From Morganella morganii (GTDB lineage Bacteria; Pseudomonadota; Gammaproteobacteria; Enterobacterales; Enterobacteriaceae), in the NCBI RefSeq assembly GCF_019402645.1, contig NZ_VKKS01000001.1:2238769-2302768 (forward strand): 64,000 nt of DNA, read 5' to 3'. The notes below the pieces were generated by a model. That model was not told the origin of the DNA. It was given only the letters and a program-made list of their open reading frames with translations, and searched no databases. The position numbers were made by a program, and so were the translations under genes. Shown in pieces: positions 1-8,374 of the stretch; the first letter of the stretch is position 1; the number at the start of each line of letters is the position of its first letter.

Positions 1-109
1 AGCCTGAGCCGATATTGATGATGGGTGCCTGAGCAATAGCGGCCCACGGGGCCGCTACACCTATCAATAACGACAGACTCACCATCAGGCGTCTGAAGTT
101 ACTTTTCAT
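1..109 (-). CDS. cpoB: CpoB (YbgF) N-terminal fragment, cut by window edge
   Basis: Only the first 36 codons are in the window; the rest lies beyond base 1. The start is the ATG complementary to 107-109. The translation opens MKSNFRRLMVSLSLLIG and continues through a hydrophobic stretch to AAIAQAP. This is a Sec signal peptide with a probable cut after AIA, very like the start of E. coli CpoB. Known role of the family: a periplasmic TPR/coiled-coil protein that binds TolA and coordinates peptidoglycan synthesis by PBP1B with outer-membrane constriction. It follows pal by only 9 bases, so it is the last gene of the tol-pal operon, as in E. coli. The assignment rests on the signal peptide plus position. 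Confidence 0.85.
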   Translation of the reverse strand, partial: MKSNFRRLMVSLSLLIGVAAPWAAIAQAPIINIGSG

Positions 110-118
110 GTATATCTC

Positions 119-613
119 TTAGTATACGATGACTGCACGACGGTTTTTAGCGTAGTCAGCTTCGGTGTGACCCAGAACTGCCGGCTTCTCTTTACCGTAA
201 GAAACGATAGAGATTTGTTCGCCGTTCACGCCTTTACCCTGCAGATACATTTTAGCTGCGTTAGCACGACGCTCGCCCAGCGCGATGTTGTATTCAGGAG
301 TACCACGTTCGTCAGCATGACCTTCTACAGTCACTTTGTAAGACGGGTTGTTGCGCAGGAATGCAGCGTGTGCATCCAGCATTTGCTGGAATTCAGGAGA
401 GATATCGTATTTGTCGAAACCGAAGTATACGATATTGTTGTTCTGAAGTTCCTGCAGCTGCTGACGTGCCAGTTCTTCTGCAGACATACCGGTGTTTGCG
501 CCATTATCGACAGTGCCCGCATCAGTCTGGTCGTTTTTGTTAGAACTACATGCAGCAACAGCCAGAACAGGTAAAGCTAACATCAGCCCTTTAAGCACTT
601 TGTTAAGTTGCAT
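119..613 (-). CDS. pal: Pal, peptidoglycan-associated outer-membrane lipoprotein
   Basis: 164 residues. An upstream in-frame ATG at 640 exists, but the start at 613 is preferred: it follows an AAGGATC Shine-Dalgarno and gives the normal lipoprotein signal [12 protein letters not shown] with lipobox VAAC, so the mature protein begins at a lipid-modified cysteine near residue 22. The C-terminal two thirds is an OmpA-like peptidoglycan-binding domain with the motifs YFGFDKYDI and [14 protein letters not shown], which bind meso-diaminopimelate. Pal anchors the outer membrane to the cell wall and cycles between TolB and peptidoglycan during division. It lies 43 bases after tolB and 9 bases before cpoB in one operon. 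Confidence 0.97.
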   Translation of the reverse strand: MQLNKVLKGLMLALPVLAVAACSSNKNDQTDAGTVDNGANTGMSAEELARQQLQELQNNNIVYFGFDKYDISPEFQQMLDAHAAFLRNNPSYKVTVEGHADERGTPEYNIALGERRANAAKMYLQGKGVNGEQISIVSYGKEKPAVLGHTEADYAKNRRAVIVY

Positions 614-656
614 CTCTTTGATCCTTTTATAATTTGCCATACATACTTTTAATGCA

Positions 657-1949
657 TCACAGATACGGCGACCAGGCAGGGAATTTTACCTGTCCGTCAG
701 TCGCCGGAAGACGCGCTTTGAAACGCCCGTCGGTCGAAACCAGCTGCAATATAGTTCCCATACCTTGTGAGGAGCTATAAATAACCATAGTGCCGTTAGG
801 TGCGATACTTGGCGTTTCATCTAGGAACGTATCCGTTAAAATCTGGAAATTGTTCGCTACTAGATCTTGTTTGGCGATATGCTGTTTCCCGCCGCCTGAA
901 CTGACCATTACCAGGAAACTGCCGTCAGCACTGACGTCACCATTCTGGTTCTGAGTCCCATCCCACGTCAGGCGCTCAGGCGCACCGCCATTAATACCAA
1001 CCTTATAGATCTGCGGACGACCAGCCTGGTCAGACGTAAATGCTAACGTCTGGCTGTCCGGGAACCATGACGGTTCGGTGTTATTACTGCGACCATCTGT
1101 CACCTGACGCATCTGGCCTGAGCCGAGATCCATCACATACAGATTCAGACTACCGGTTTTTGATAACGCAAATGCCAGTTTGGTTCCGTCCGGTGAAAAT
1201 GCCGGTGCACCATTGTGACGCGGGAATGAGGCAACCTGGCGAACCTGTCCGCTGGACAGGTTCTGGATAACCAGGGCTGAACTTCCGCTCTCAAAAGTAA
1301 CATAAGCCAGTTTCTCACCATCCGGTGACCATGCCGGAGACATCAGCGGCTCCGGTGAACGGTGAACGGTGAACTGGTTGTAGCCGTCATAATCAGAAAC
1401 GCGCAGCTCGTGACGATAGTCACCGCTGTTCTTAACCACCACATAAGCGATCCGTGTACGGAATGCACCACGGATACCGGTTAATTTCTCAAAAATTTCA
1501 TCACTGGCAGTGTGTGCCGCATAACGCAGCCACTGTTTGGTGACTTTAAACTGGTTCTGTGCAAGCACACTGCCCGGGGAACCGGAGGTATCCACCAGTT
1601 GGTAGCTCACCAGATAGTTGCCGTCAGCACCCGGCTGAACCTGGCCGACAACAACGGCATCAATGCCTAACGCCGTCCAGGATTCAGGCACCACTTCAGA
1701 TGCGGTACCCGGTAACTGCGGCATACGGTTAGGGTCGATAGGATTAAATTTTCCGCTGTTACGCAGGTCAGCCGCAATAATTGCGCCGACTTCTTCCGGT
1801 ACAGCACCGCCGCCGGCGACCCGGAAAGGTACAATGCCGATAGGACGTGCTGAATCAACACCCTGAGTAATCTCGATACGAACTTCAGCCTGAGCAACTG
1901 CCGCCCACAGCATCAGAAAACCGAGCATGTATTTAACTGCCTGCTTCAT
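657..1949 (-). CDS. tolB: TolB, periplasmic Tol-Pal translocation protein
   Basis: 430 residues, the same length as E. coli TolB. A signal peptide ending AAVAQA precedes the mature [16 protein letters not shown]; that N-terminal strand is the region known to contact TolA. Residues about 25-160 form the alpha/beta N-terminal domain. The remainder is a six-bladed beta-propeller, shown by repeated [20 protein letters not shown] and [10 protein letters not shown] blade motifs. In the family TolB binds Pal through the propeller and releases it when TolA pulls. It sits between tolA and pal, with a 127-base gap after tolA. Confidence 0.97.
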   Translation of the reverse strand: MKQAVKYMLGFLMLWAAVAQAEVRIEITQGVDSARPIGIVPFRVAGGGAVPEEVGAIIAADLRNSGKFNPIDPNRMPQLPGTASEVVPESWTALGIDAVVVGQVQPGADGNYLVSYQLVDTSGSPGSVLAQNQFKVTKQWLRYAAHTASDEIFEKLTGIRGAFRTRIAYVVVKNSGDYRHELRVSDYDGYNQFTVHRSPEPLMSPAWSPDGEKLAYVTFESGSSALVIQNLSSGQVRQVASFPRHNGAPAFSPDGTKLAFALSKTGSLNLYVMDLGSGQMRQVTDGRSNNTEPSWFPDSQTLAFTSDQAGRPQIYKVGINGGAPERLTWDGTQNQNGDVSADGSFLVMVSSGGGKQHIAKQDLVANNFQILTDTFLDETPSIAPNGTMVIYSSSQGMGTILQLVSTDGRFKARLPATDGQVKFPAWSPYL

Positions 1950-2076
1950 TCTCTCTCCCTCGTTGCGCCAATGCCCGCATCAGACTCATATTTTAACAAA
2001 CGTTCATAACCAAAACCAGATACTGCAGTAAAAACTAACACCCGGATATATCTGGTTACTCACGCTGTATTACAGC

Positions 2077-3138
2077 TTATTCCGGCTTAAAGTCCAGTTT
2101 GGTATTTTTAAACTGCTGCCAGACCGATTTACTCGGCGGGGCAGGAATACGTGCCTGGTTAGCCGCCGCGAGAGCAGCCTGACATAAACCATCATCACCA
2201 CCGACCGCCTTCACACTGATAAGAGTCCCCTTTTCAGTGATATTAATTTCCAGCGTACAGGTTTTGCCGCGGTACATATCCGCATTATAGAACTTCGCCT
2301 GAATCGCTAACCGGACCTGTGCGATATAACCGTTCATATCACCATCCGAGTTTGTTCCGCTCTTCTTGCCACCGCCCTGGCCGGCAGCGGATGCACCGCC
2401 GCTTTCTGTGCCCGGGGCGTTGGAAGCCAGTCCGCCGAGGAGGTCGTCCACTTCACTGGCCTGTTTTTTCGCTGCTGCTTTCTCTTTAGCCGCTTTTTCT
2501 TTGGCTGCTTTTTCAGCTTTAGCGGCTTCGGCTTTGGCTGCTTCTGCTTTAGCGGCCTTTTCCTGTGCCGCTTTTTCAGCTTTGGCTTTTTCTTCTTCAG
2601 CCACTTTTTGTGCGGCGGCTTTTTCGTCAGCCTGTTTCTTCGCCAAAGCCTGCTCTTTAATCACTTTTTCTTTTTCAGCCTGAGCTTTGGCGGCGGCTTC
2701 TTCCGCCAGTTTCTGCTCTTCTTTGGCTTTTTTCACGGCTTCCTGAGCTTGTTTTTGCTGCTCTTCCGCCTGTTTTTTCTGTTCTTCAACCTTTTGTTCG
2801 GTTTTCAGGCGCTCTTCTTCAATCGCTTTTAAGCGCTCCTGCTCACGCAGTTCTTTCTGACGTAATTCTTCTTCCTGCTGCTTTGCTTTTTTCTCGCGCT
2901 GCGCCTGAGCCTGTTTTGCGTTTGCCTGCTGCTGTTGCTGCTGGTTAAAGTTTTCAACCATGGCGTTCGGATCAACCATAATAGCGTCGATCACCTGACC
3001 ACCTTCACCGCCGCCTGTCAGCCCCGATTTGGTCACAAACGATCCCCAGATCAGAAGCGCAATCAGCAGGAGATGCAACACAACAGATGTGATGACAGAA
3101 CGATTTAATTTATCTTTACGCTCTTTCTGCTTTCCCAC
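2077..3138 (-). CDS. tolA: TolA, inner-membrane energy-transducing rod protein
   Basis: 353 residues. Domain I is a short cytoplasmic tail plus one membrane helix (about residues 15-36, VITSVVLHLLLIALLIWGSF). Domain II is a long Ala/Lys/Glu/Gln-rich helix (about residues 60-230) with repeated KAEAAK/KAAKEKAA units that spans the periplasm. Domain III (about residues 265-353, ending WQQFKNTKLDFKPE) is the globular part that binds TolB, CpoB, Pal and, in E. coli, colicins and phage proteins. It couples the TolQR proton motor to the outer membrane. It is shorter than E. coli TolA (421 residues), with the loss in the low-complexity rod. Start ATG at 3138; 46 bases separate it from tolR. Confidence 0.96.
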   Translation of the reverse strand: MGKQKERKDKLNRSVITSVVLHLLLIALLIWGSFVTKSGLTGGGEGGQVIDAIMVDPNAMVENFNQQQQQQANAKQAQAQREKKAKQQEEELRQKELREQERLKAIEEERLKTEQKVEEQKKQAEEQQKQAQEAVKKAKEEQKLAEEAAAKAQAEKEKVIKEQALAKKQADEKAAAQKVAEEEKAKAEKAAQEKAAKAEAAKAEAAKAEKAAKEKAAKEKAAAKKQASEVDDLLGGLASNAPGTESGGASAAGQGGGKKSGTNSDGDMNGYIAQVRLAIQAKFYNADMYRGKTCTLEINITEKGTLISVKAVGGDDGLCQAALAAANQARIPAPPSKSVWQQFKNTKLDFKPE

Positions 3139-3184
3139 GCTTAATTCCCTAACCTTCTGAGTGAAAACATCTGCATAACAAACC

Positions 3185-3610
3185 TTACATCGGCTTCGTC
3201 ATCAGGCCCACAGATTTCACTCCGGCCTGTTTCAGAATATTCAGGCCATTAATAATCTCTTCGTAAGGCACATCTTTGGCGCCGCCGACCAGGAAGATAG
3301 TCTTGGGATCTTCAGCCAGATACTGTTTTACCGCGGCAATGATCTGCTCTTCCGGCAGCAGCTCCAGGCGATCCTGCTTCACCACCAGGGTGTAACGGCC
3401 GACACCGGAGACTTCCAGAATCACCGGCGGATTATCATTGGTGGAAACAGCCTGCGAATCAGAGGCATCCGGCAGATCCACTTCCACACTCTGACTGATG
3501 ATAGGCGCTGTTGCCATGAAGATCAGCAGCAACACGAGTAACACGTCCAGTAAAGGAACGATGTTAATTTCGGATTTCAGCTCCCGCCGGCGTCCGCGAT
3601 GACGTGCCAT
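3185..3610 (-). CDS. tolR: TolR, ExbD-family subunit of the Tol proton motor
   Basis: 141 residues. A basic cytoplasmic start (MARHRGRRRELKSEINIVP) leads into a single membrane helix, LLDVLLVLLLIFMATAP. The Asp at residue 22 is the family's proton-carrying residue, equivalent to Asp23 of E. coli TolR. The rest is periplasmic and ends KSVGLMTKPM. TolR dimerises within a TolQ pentamer and uses the proton motive force to drive TolA. It lies 14 bases after tolQ and 46 before tolA in the same operon. Confidence 0.97.
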   Translation of the reverse strand: MARHRGRRRELKSEINIVPLLDVLLVLLLIFMATAPIISQSVEVDLPDASDSQAVSTNDNPPVILEVSGVGRYTLVVKQDRLELLPEEQIIAAVKQYLAEDPKTIFLVGGAKDVPYEEIINGLNILKQAGVKSVGLMTKPM

Positions 3611-3624
3611 GATAATCTCCTGCC

Positions 3625-4311
3625 TTATTTCTTATCAGCAGTAGCAAAGGCCTGACGGTGTAAAATCGCCAGAAATTCTTCGCTGAAGTTGTCGTAGTTC
3701 TGTTCTAATTTATTCACGCGCTGATTAAGACGGTTGTATGCCATAACCGCAGGAATTGCTGCAAACAGACCGATTGCTGTTGCAATCAGGGCTTCCGCGA
3801 TACCCGGCGCCACCATCTGTAACGTTGCCTGTTTTACCGCACCCAGTGCGATAAAAGCGTGCATGATCCCCCAGACTGTACCGAACAGACCGATATACGG
3901 ACTGATAGAACCGACAGTACCGAGGAACGGGATATGGTTTTCCAGATTTTCCATCTCACGGTTCATGGAAATACGCATTGCACGCGCCGCACCGGTTTCC
4001 ACCGCCTGCGGAGAGTGCACATTCGCCTGATGCAGGCGGGCAAATTCTTTGAAACCGGAGTAGAAAATCTGCTCAGTACCGCTCAGTTCATCACGGCGGG
4101 CCTGGCTTTCTTTATACAGGCGGGACAGCTCGATTCCTGACCAGAATTTGTCTTCAAACGCTTCTGCTTCACGGGTAGCCGCATTCAGGACTTTGGTGCG
4201 CTGAATAATAATGGCCCACGAGGCAACAGAAAAGCCCAGCAATACCAGCATGATAAATTGCACGAGGTAACTTGCTTTCAGGAATAAATCCCAGATATTC
4301 ATGTCAGTCAC
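3625..4311 (-). CDS. tolQ: TolQ, ExbB/MotA-family proton channel subunit
   Basis: 228 residues with three membrane helices: about 15-38 ([20 protein letters not shown]), about 135-160 ([20 protein letters not shown]) and about 170-195 ([20 protein letters not shown]). This is the usual TolQ topology, with a large cytoplasmic loop between helices 1 and 2. The conserved helix-2/3 GTVWGIM and [11 protein letters not shown] motifs line the proton path in ExbB/TolQ proteins. Its ATG overlaps the stop of ybgC by 4 bases (ATGA), indicating translational coupling. Confidence 0.97.
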   Translation of the reverse strand: MTDMNIWDLFLKASYLVQFIMLVLLGFSVASWAIIIQRTKVLNAATREAEAFEDKFWSGIELSRLYKESQARRDELSGTEQIFYSGFKEFARLHQANVHSPQAVETGAARAMRISMNREMENLENHIPFLGTVGSISPYIGLFGTVWGIMHAFIALGAVKQATLQMVAPGIAEALIATAIGLFAAIPAVMAYNRLNQRVNKLEQNYDNFSEEFLAILHRQAFATADKK

Positions 4312-4700
4312 TGCTTAAACTCCGCGACAATAGACTCAGGAAGCGCTACCGGCTTCATTAAAGAAATATTCACGCAGGCGATCAGTACCTCTGCGCGACA
4401 TAAAAGAGTTCCGTTTGTATGCATAAGTGTCTGCGTAAATGTCAGGGACGCACGACGGATGTCGGTGATCTCACTGCGTACCTCTAACAGATCGTCTAAC
4501 CTTGCCGGATGATGGTAATCAATCGTTAATTTGCGGACCACAAAGCCGAGCTGTTCTTCCAGCAGGCGCTGCTGGTGAAAACCCCGCTCCCGCAGCATTT
4601 CAGTTCTGGCTCTCTCAAAAAACGCCGGATACTGCCCGTGGTATACCACACCACCAGCATCGGTATCTTCGTAATAAACCCGTATTGGCCAACTGAACAT
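4308..4700 (-). CDS. ybgC: YbgC, hotdog-fold acyl-CoA thioesterase
   Basis: 130 residues. The thioesterase signature [17 protein letters not shown] lies near the N terminus; its Asp (of EDTDAGG) is the family's catalytic acid. The C terminus [11 protein letters not shown] is nearly the same as in E. coli YbgC. The E. coli protein hydrolyses short acyl-CoA and associates with acyl carrier protein and phospholipid enzymes. It is the first gene of the tol-pal operon and overlaps tolQ by 4 bases. In E. coli ybgE lies directly upstream; here a foreign-looking cassette separates them, so tol-pal must use a promoter in 4701-5137. Confidence 0.95.
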   Translation of the reverse strand: MFSWPIRVYYEDTDAGGVVYHGQYPAFFERARTEMLRERGFHQQRLLEEQLGFVVRKLTIDYHHPARLDDLLEVRSEITDIRRASLTFTQTLMHTNGTLLCRAEVLIACVNISLMKPVALPESIVAEFKQ

Positions 4701-5137
4701 TGAATATCCCGCTACTTACCTTTATCAGACAACATGCTTTGCAAACTATACGTGAAGAGCAAACGTATTGAAAATGCTTAGTTCGTAAAGATAAGAAAAG
4801 CCCGTTTGTCCGCGCGCTAATCATACTCGCCTTTATCCAACACGCAAGCCCCTGAGAGGGTTGAGAAGAAAAAATATTTTATTACGTATTACAACACCTT
4901 AGGGGCGTTATTTTTTGCTCTGAAAGCTATCATTAAACACTCATTAAAAGACATTTTTCCTCATGAACACGCAAAAATCCGGAATTATCCGGATTTTTGT
5001 GCTACCGATTTATTTACCGTGTGTTCTAACTTATTGTAATTACATAAATTAAATCACCTTATTTTTATTTTATAAAAACAGGATTACAGCCTGCATTTAC
5101 CGGCTGAAAAACCGGCCTTTAACCCGCCGGCGGCGTT
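4701..5137. other. 437-base intergenic region upstream of ybgC
   Basis: AT-rich, without a convincing coding ORF. It must hold the promoter of the ybgC-tol-pal operon (read leftward) and the 3' end of the 5138-6911 operon. The only structured element seen is the terminator hairpin at 4973-4998. No clear -35/-10 pair could be fixed by eye. Confidence 0.6.
4973..4998 (-). terminator. Rho-independent terminator after the SnoaL/MFS operon
   Basis: A 10-base stem, AAAAATCCGG / CCGGATTTTT, with a 6-base loop. Read on the minus strand it ends TTTTT, about 140 bases after the stop of the SnoaL-like gene. The A-rich left arm makes it potentially bidirectional. Confidence 0.7.
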
Positions 5138-5545
5138 TCATGCAGACAGCGGAGTTTCATGTAAATAGTGCCACAGCCACTTCCCGTTATTCCCGCGGCA
5201 CAGAATAACCAGCGAACGCCGCGATGTGGTGTTCCCGGCAAAGTGCTGTGTCTCCTGATAGCGCACCGATATTGTATTTTCTGTCAGGCTGACACACTGA
5301 TATTCCGCAGTTTCAATCGGCGCACCCTGCTTCTGACCCTGTATACGGGTAAATATCTCCGTCACCGCAGCGAGATCAATCACTGCTCCGCTGATACCGG
5401 TCATGGAAAACTCAGGTGTGAAATGGGTCAGCAGCTCAGACAGTGCTACCTCTCCTTCTGCCCCCGGGACAGTAAATGTTTTAAAAATCAGGTCATGGAC
5501 AAGATGGATTTCATCATATGCCTGCTGAATTATATTGTTACTCAC
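5138..5545 (-). CDS. SnoaL-like / DUF4440-type small protein
   Basis: 135 residues, no signal peptide. The size, alternating helix/strand pattern and C-terminal ...GKWLWHYLHET resemble NTF2-fold SnoaL/DUF4440 proteins. That is a fold-level impression, not a function. Some members are enzymes (cyclases, isomerases) and many only bind ligands. Its start ATG lies inside the last codons of the upstream MFS gene (8-base overlap), so the two are almost certainly co-translated. The pairing suggests a role with the exporter's substrate, perhaps modifying or sensing it. The gene is absent from this position in E. coli. Confidence 0.6.
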   Translation of the reverse strand: MSNNIIQQAYDEIHLVHDLIFKTFTVPGAEGEVALSELLTHFTPEFSMTGISGAVIDLAAVTEIFTRIQGQKQGAPIETAEYQCVSLTENTISVRYQETQHFAGNTTSRRSLVILCRGNNGKWLWHYLHETPLSA

Positions 5546-6911
5546 GGATAACCTCCTTTGCGGGTTTTAATTGTGTACGGTACCGGGGGCGGAACAGGAA
5601 AATAAGCGGGATAAGCCCGGCAAATGCGCCGCCCAGAAATGTCAGCGCAAATGCCTGTCCGGGGATAATGGCTTTCAGGGTCTGATACAGCGTCATCATG
5701 ACGGCGGCACCGATACTGAAAACCACCTGGCGGTTAATATTCCAGATCACACTCGCTTTATTCAGTTGTGCCCCGTGAAAGTCATACAGTGCGGTGGTTT
5801 GTGCGCAGTTTGCCGCAATACCGCCGCCGGTACCGGTCAGCAGGTAAATCAGACCGATGAGATACAGCGGCGTGTGACTGTCTGTCAGCGCGAACAGCGC
5901 GATACCGCCGCTGTGCAGCAGCAGGCTGATAATAAACAGACGCCCGGCGCCGGTCCGGTTATATACCACTCCGCTGATCAGCATGGCCGCCATCGCCCCC
6001 GCCGCATACAGCAACATAAAGGCACCGGTGACAGCGGTTGTCAGGCCGAGAACCGTGGTCAGATAAAAGATGGCAAGGATATTCGCCCCGGTAAACACGC
6101 CGGGTACCGCGTAATACACCGCAACCGAGAGCCACAGGCGGGTATTTTTCAGCAGGGACAAATCAATAATGGCTTGCGGTGCCTGCCGGTAATGGCGGTA
6201 ATAAAGCCCGGCACTGAACAACATCAGTACACCAAGTGCAAGCGCCCCGGCGATATTATGATATTCCCCGTATAAAGAGAGCGCGATCAGCAGTGACGCC
6301 AGTGTCAGGCTGACCAGAAGCAGTCCTTTGAGATCCGGTGCCTCTCCGGCAGCCGTTTTCGGTTCACGGATCCAGCACCAGGCCAGCAGTGCCGTAAAAA
6401 GAGCCACCGGTGCATTGACGTAAAATACAGGCCGCCATCCGGCCATATCAACAATAACCCCTCCTGCCATCGGAGAGAGTGCGGGCGCAATCAGCGCGAT
6501 CATCATAATAATAGTGGAGATTTTGCTCCGCTCACGCCCCTGAAAATACTGAAAGGTCAGTGACTGCCCGGCGGGGATCAGTAATCCGCCCGCCACACCC
6601 TGCAAAAAGCGCCAGAAAATCAGCGAAGCAAAGGATTCCGCACCACCCGCCAGCACCGCCGCTGCCGCAAACAGCAGCATTGAGGCCGTCATCAGTTCTC
6701 TGATCCCGAAACGTGCGGCCAGCCGCGGACTGAGCGGAATAATCAGTGTCAGCCCGAGAATATAACTGTTTGCCACCCAAGTGACAGACAGTGATGAGAC
6801 CTGTAACGCCTCTGCAATAGCAGGCAGCGTGATGGCAGACATAAAGATGTTGATACAATCAATAAAGAAGCCCAGTAAAAAAATCAGGGCGATACGGTAA
6901 CGATAAGTCAT
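5538..6911 (-). CDS. MFS drug-efflux type transporter, DHA2 (14-helix) family
   Basis: 457 residues, strongly hydrophobic throughout. The opening IALIFLLGFFIDCINIFMSAITLPAIA and the following TWVANSYILGLTLIIPLSPRLAARFGIREL are typical of DHA2 (EmrB/QacA-like) proton antiporters. RFLQGVAGGLLIPAGQSL and GWRPVFYVNAPVAL match the conserved antiporter motifs of helices 4-5. It probably exports small toxic or hydrophobic compounds; the substrate cannot be read from sequence. It is divergent from a LysR regulator (91 bases between starts) and overlaps the downstream SnoaL-like gene. The likely control is by that LysR protein acting in the shared promoter. Confidence 0.85.
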   Translation of the reverse strand: MTYRYRIALIFLLGFFIDCINIFMSAITLPAIAEALQVSSLSVTWVANSYILGLTLIIPLSPRLAARFGIRELMTASMLLFAAAAVLAGGAESFASLIFWRFLQGVAGGLLIPAGQSLTFQYFQGRERSKISTIIMMIALIAPALSPMAGGVIVDMAGWRPVFYVNAPVALFTALLAWCWIREPKTAAGEAPDLKGLLLVSLTLASLLIALSLYGEYHNIAGALALGVLMLFSAGLYYRHYRQAPQAIIDLSLLKNTRLWLSVAVYYAVPGVFTGANILAIFYLTTVLGLTTAVTGAFMLLYAAGAMAAMLISGVVYNRTGAGRLFIISLLLHSGGIALFALTDSHTPLYLIGLIYLLTGTGGGIAANCAQTTALYDFHGAQLNKASVIWNINRQVVFSIGAAVMMTLYQTLKAIIPGQAFALTFLGGAFAGLIPLIFLFRPRYRTQLKPAKEVIRE

Positions 6912-7002
6912 GGTTTCCTCCGGTCAGTAGTGTAAAAGTGGTTGACCGCAGCCGTCTATGCATAAAAATAGACAATACTGTTTGAAAAAACGAAACAATC
7001 TT

Positions 7003-7896
7003 ATGCTGACATCCGTTGAGAAGATCAATACCTTTATCTATGTTGTGGATACCGGTTCATTTACCCGCGCCGCCGCACGTCTGAATCTGAGTAAATCCGT
7101 GGTCAGTCTTCATATCAAAGCCCTGGAGTCCGGACTCAGCACCACACTGCTGCACCGGACCACACGGCAGTTTACGCTGACCGAATCCGGTCAGGCGCTG
7201 TATCAGCAATTTAAACCGCTGCTGCAACAGTTTGACAGCGCCATGGATGCGGTCAGAACCGGGACGGCACAGCCACAGGGACCACTGAGTTTCAGTGCCG
7301 CCGCAGAATTCGGCGGGCAGTTTCTGCTGCCGCAGTTGCCCGGATTTACACAACGCTATCCGCTGATCCGGGCGGATTACCGCGTCGACCACAGCCTGAG
7401 TGATTTGATTGCCCTTAAACTGGATGTGGTGTTCCGCCTCGGCACATTGAGTGACAGCGGACTGAGGTTTCGTAAACTCGCTGATTTTCCCGCCTGTTAT
7501 GTGGCAACACCTGAGTTTATCCGGCAGCACCGGATAACGGAAAACAGTGATCCGGCTGCCCTGCCCTTTATCGCCAACAGCAATCTGACCGCCCGTATCA
7601 GCTGGCGTCAGCATTTGCCCGCACCGGACAACCGGGTGTTTATCTCTAACTCAATTCAGGCGATCCGTACTATGACGCTGGCACATCAGGGTTACAGCCT
7701 GCTGCCGGTCTGGTATATCCGTGAACTGCTGACAGAGGAGAAGCTGATCCCGGTATTCACCCGCCAGCCGGTGCCGGATCAAAGCATCAATATGGTATTT
7801 CCGCCCGCAGCACATCTGCCGCAGAAGGTCCGGGTATTTATTGATTATTTTGCCTGCTTTTTTGCAGAAAATGCCGCGCTACTGCACTATCCGTGA
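7003..7896 (+). CDS. LysR-family transcriptional regulator
   Basis: 297 residues from the chosen ATG; an in-frame ATG at 6958 would add 15 residues unlike LysR N termini. Residues about 2-60 form the winged helix-turn-helix: FIYVVDTGSFTRAAARLNLS then SVVSLHIKALESGL, ending FTLTESGQALY. The rest is the periplasmic-binding-protein-like effector domain. It shows the CrgA/AaeR-like subgroup features of short LTTRs that control efflux or aldehyde genes. Divergent from the MFS exporter at 6911, so it probably controls that operon in response to a small aromatic or toxic ligand. The ligand is unknown. The ribosome site is weak. Confidence 0.85.
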   Translation: MLTSVEKINTFIYVVDTGSFTRAAARLNLSKSVVSLHIKALESGLSTTLLHRTTRQFTLTESGQALYQQFKPLLQQFDSAMDAVRTGTAQPQGPLSFSAAAEFGGQFLLPQLPGFTQRYPLIRADYRVDHSLSDLIALKLDVVFRLGTLSDSGLRFRKLADFPACYVATPEFIRQHRITENSDPAALPFIANSNLTARISWRQHLPAPDNRVFISNSIQAIRTMTLAHQGYSLLPVWYIRELLTEEKLIPVFTRQPVPDQSINMVFPPAAHLPQKVRVFIDYFACFFAENAALLHYP

Positions 7897-7921
7897 ACCG
7901 GGGGGGAAGCAGAAAAGAAAA

Positions 7922-7946
7922 AAGCCGTTCATCTGAACGGCTTTTT
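7922..7946. terminator. Bidirectional terminator between LysR gene and ybgE
   Basis: A 9-base perfect stem, AAGCCGTTC / GAACGGCTT, with a 4-base loop, an A-run on the left and TTT on the right. It can end the LysR transcript rightward and the cyd operon leftward. The same stem sequence recurs between fur and glnS at 33229-33257. Confidence 0.8.
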
Positions 7947-7963
7947 AGTCATAAACGTTTGTA

Positions 7964-8248
7964 TCAGCTGAAAAAATGATAAAGACCGTAGCCCAGAATC
8001 ACAACCGCCGGAAGCGGATGGAAAATAATCTTCCAGATTGCGCGCTTCGGACGGAATGCCGTACCGAAAATTGCGCCGCTGCATACTGCCCAGATCATCA
8101 GCAGTCCCTGCCAGATCTGTAATGAACTGGTGTTTGCCGCAAAACGCGACGGATCCCAGATCACACATAATGCCAGCCCCAACGCCATCACAAGGACAAG
8201 AGCCCGTAAGGAACCCTTATCCAGTAGTTGGTAAGACTTATCCAGCAT
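7964..8248 (-). CDS. ybgE: YbgE, cytochrome bd operon membrane protein
   Basis: 94 residues with three hydrophobic segments: LRALVLVMALGLALCVIW, LQIWQGLLMIWAVCSGAIFG and PLPAVVILGYGLYHFF. This matches the small YbgE proteins found after cydX in enterobacteria. Precise function is unsettled; it is considered an accessory protein of the bd oxidase operon. It starts 5 bases after the cydX stop. It is the last gene before the terminator at 7922-7946, unlike E. coli, where transcription can pass on to ybgC. Confidence 0.9.
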   Translation of the reverse strand: MLDKSYQLLDKGSLRALVLVMALGLALCVIWDPSRFAANTSSLQIWQGLLMIWAVCSGAIFGTAFRPKRAIWKIIFHPLPAVVILGYGLYHFFS

Positions 8249-8253
8249 CAGTC

Positions 8254-8361
8254 TTACTCACCTGAAGCGGCTTTATCTTCGTGGTGCTCAATAGCCAGTG
8301 CTGCAATAACAGCAATGCTGCAGGCCAGGAGCGTTCCGAGGATCCATGCAAAATACCACAT
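8254..8361 (-). CDS. cydX: CydX, small subunit of cytochrome bd-I oxidase
   Basis: A 35-residue ORF. Translation starts MWYFAWILGTLLACSIAVIA and ends in a charged tail, EHHEDKAASGE. The first 14 residues are the same as those of E. coli CydX (37 residues), which is a single-helix subunit needed for heme stability and activity of CydAB. It begins 13 bases after cydB and ends 5 bases before ybgE, so it is translated within the cyd operon. Confidence 0.95.
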   Translation of the reverse strand: MWYFAWILGTLLACSIAVIAALAIEHHEDKAASGE

Positions 8362-8374
8362 ATTCGTCTGCTCC

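Noticed and set aside
2400-2960. Repetitive Ala/Lys/Glu codons in tolA taken as a DNA repeat
   Set aside because: They are the normal low-complexity helix of TolA.
5571-6275. ORF (234 codons) antisense to the MFS gene
   Set aside because: Polar, Gln/Arg-rich product without domain features, opposite a clear membrane protein.
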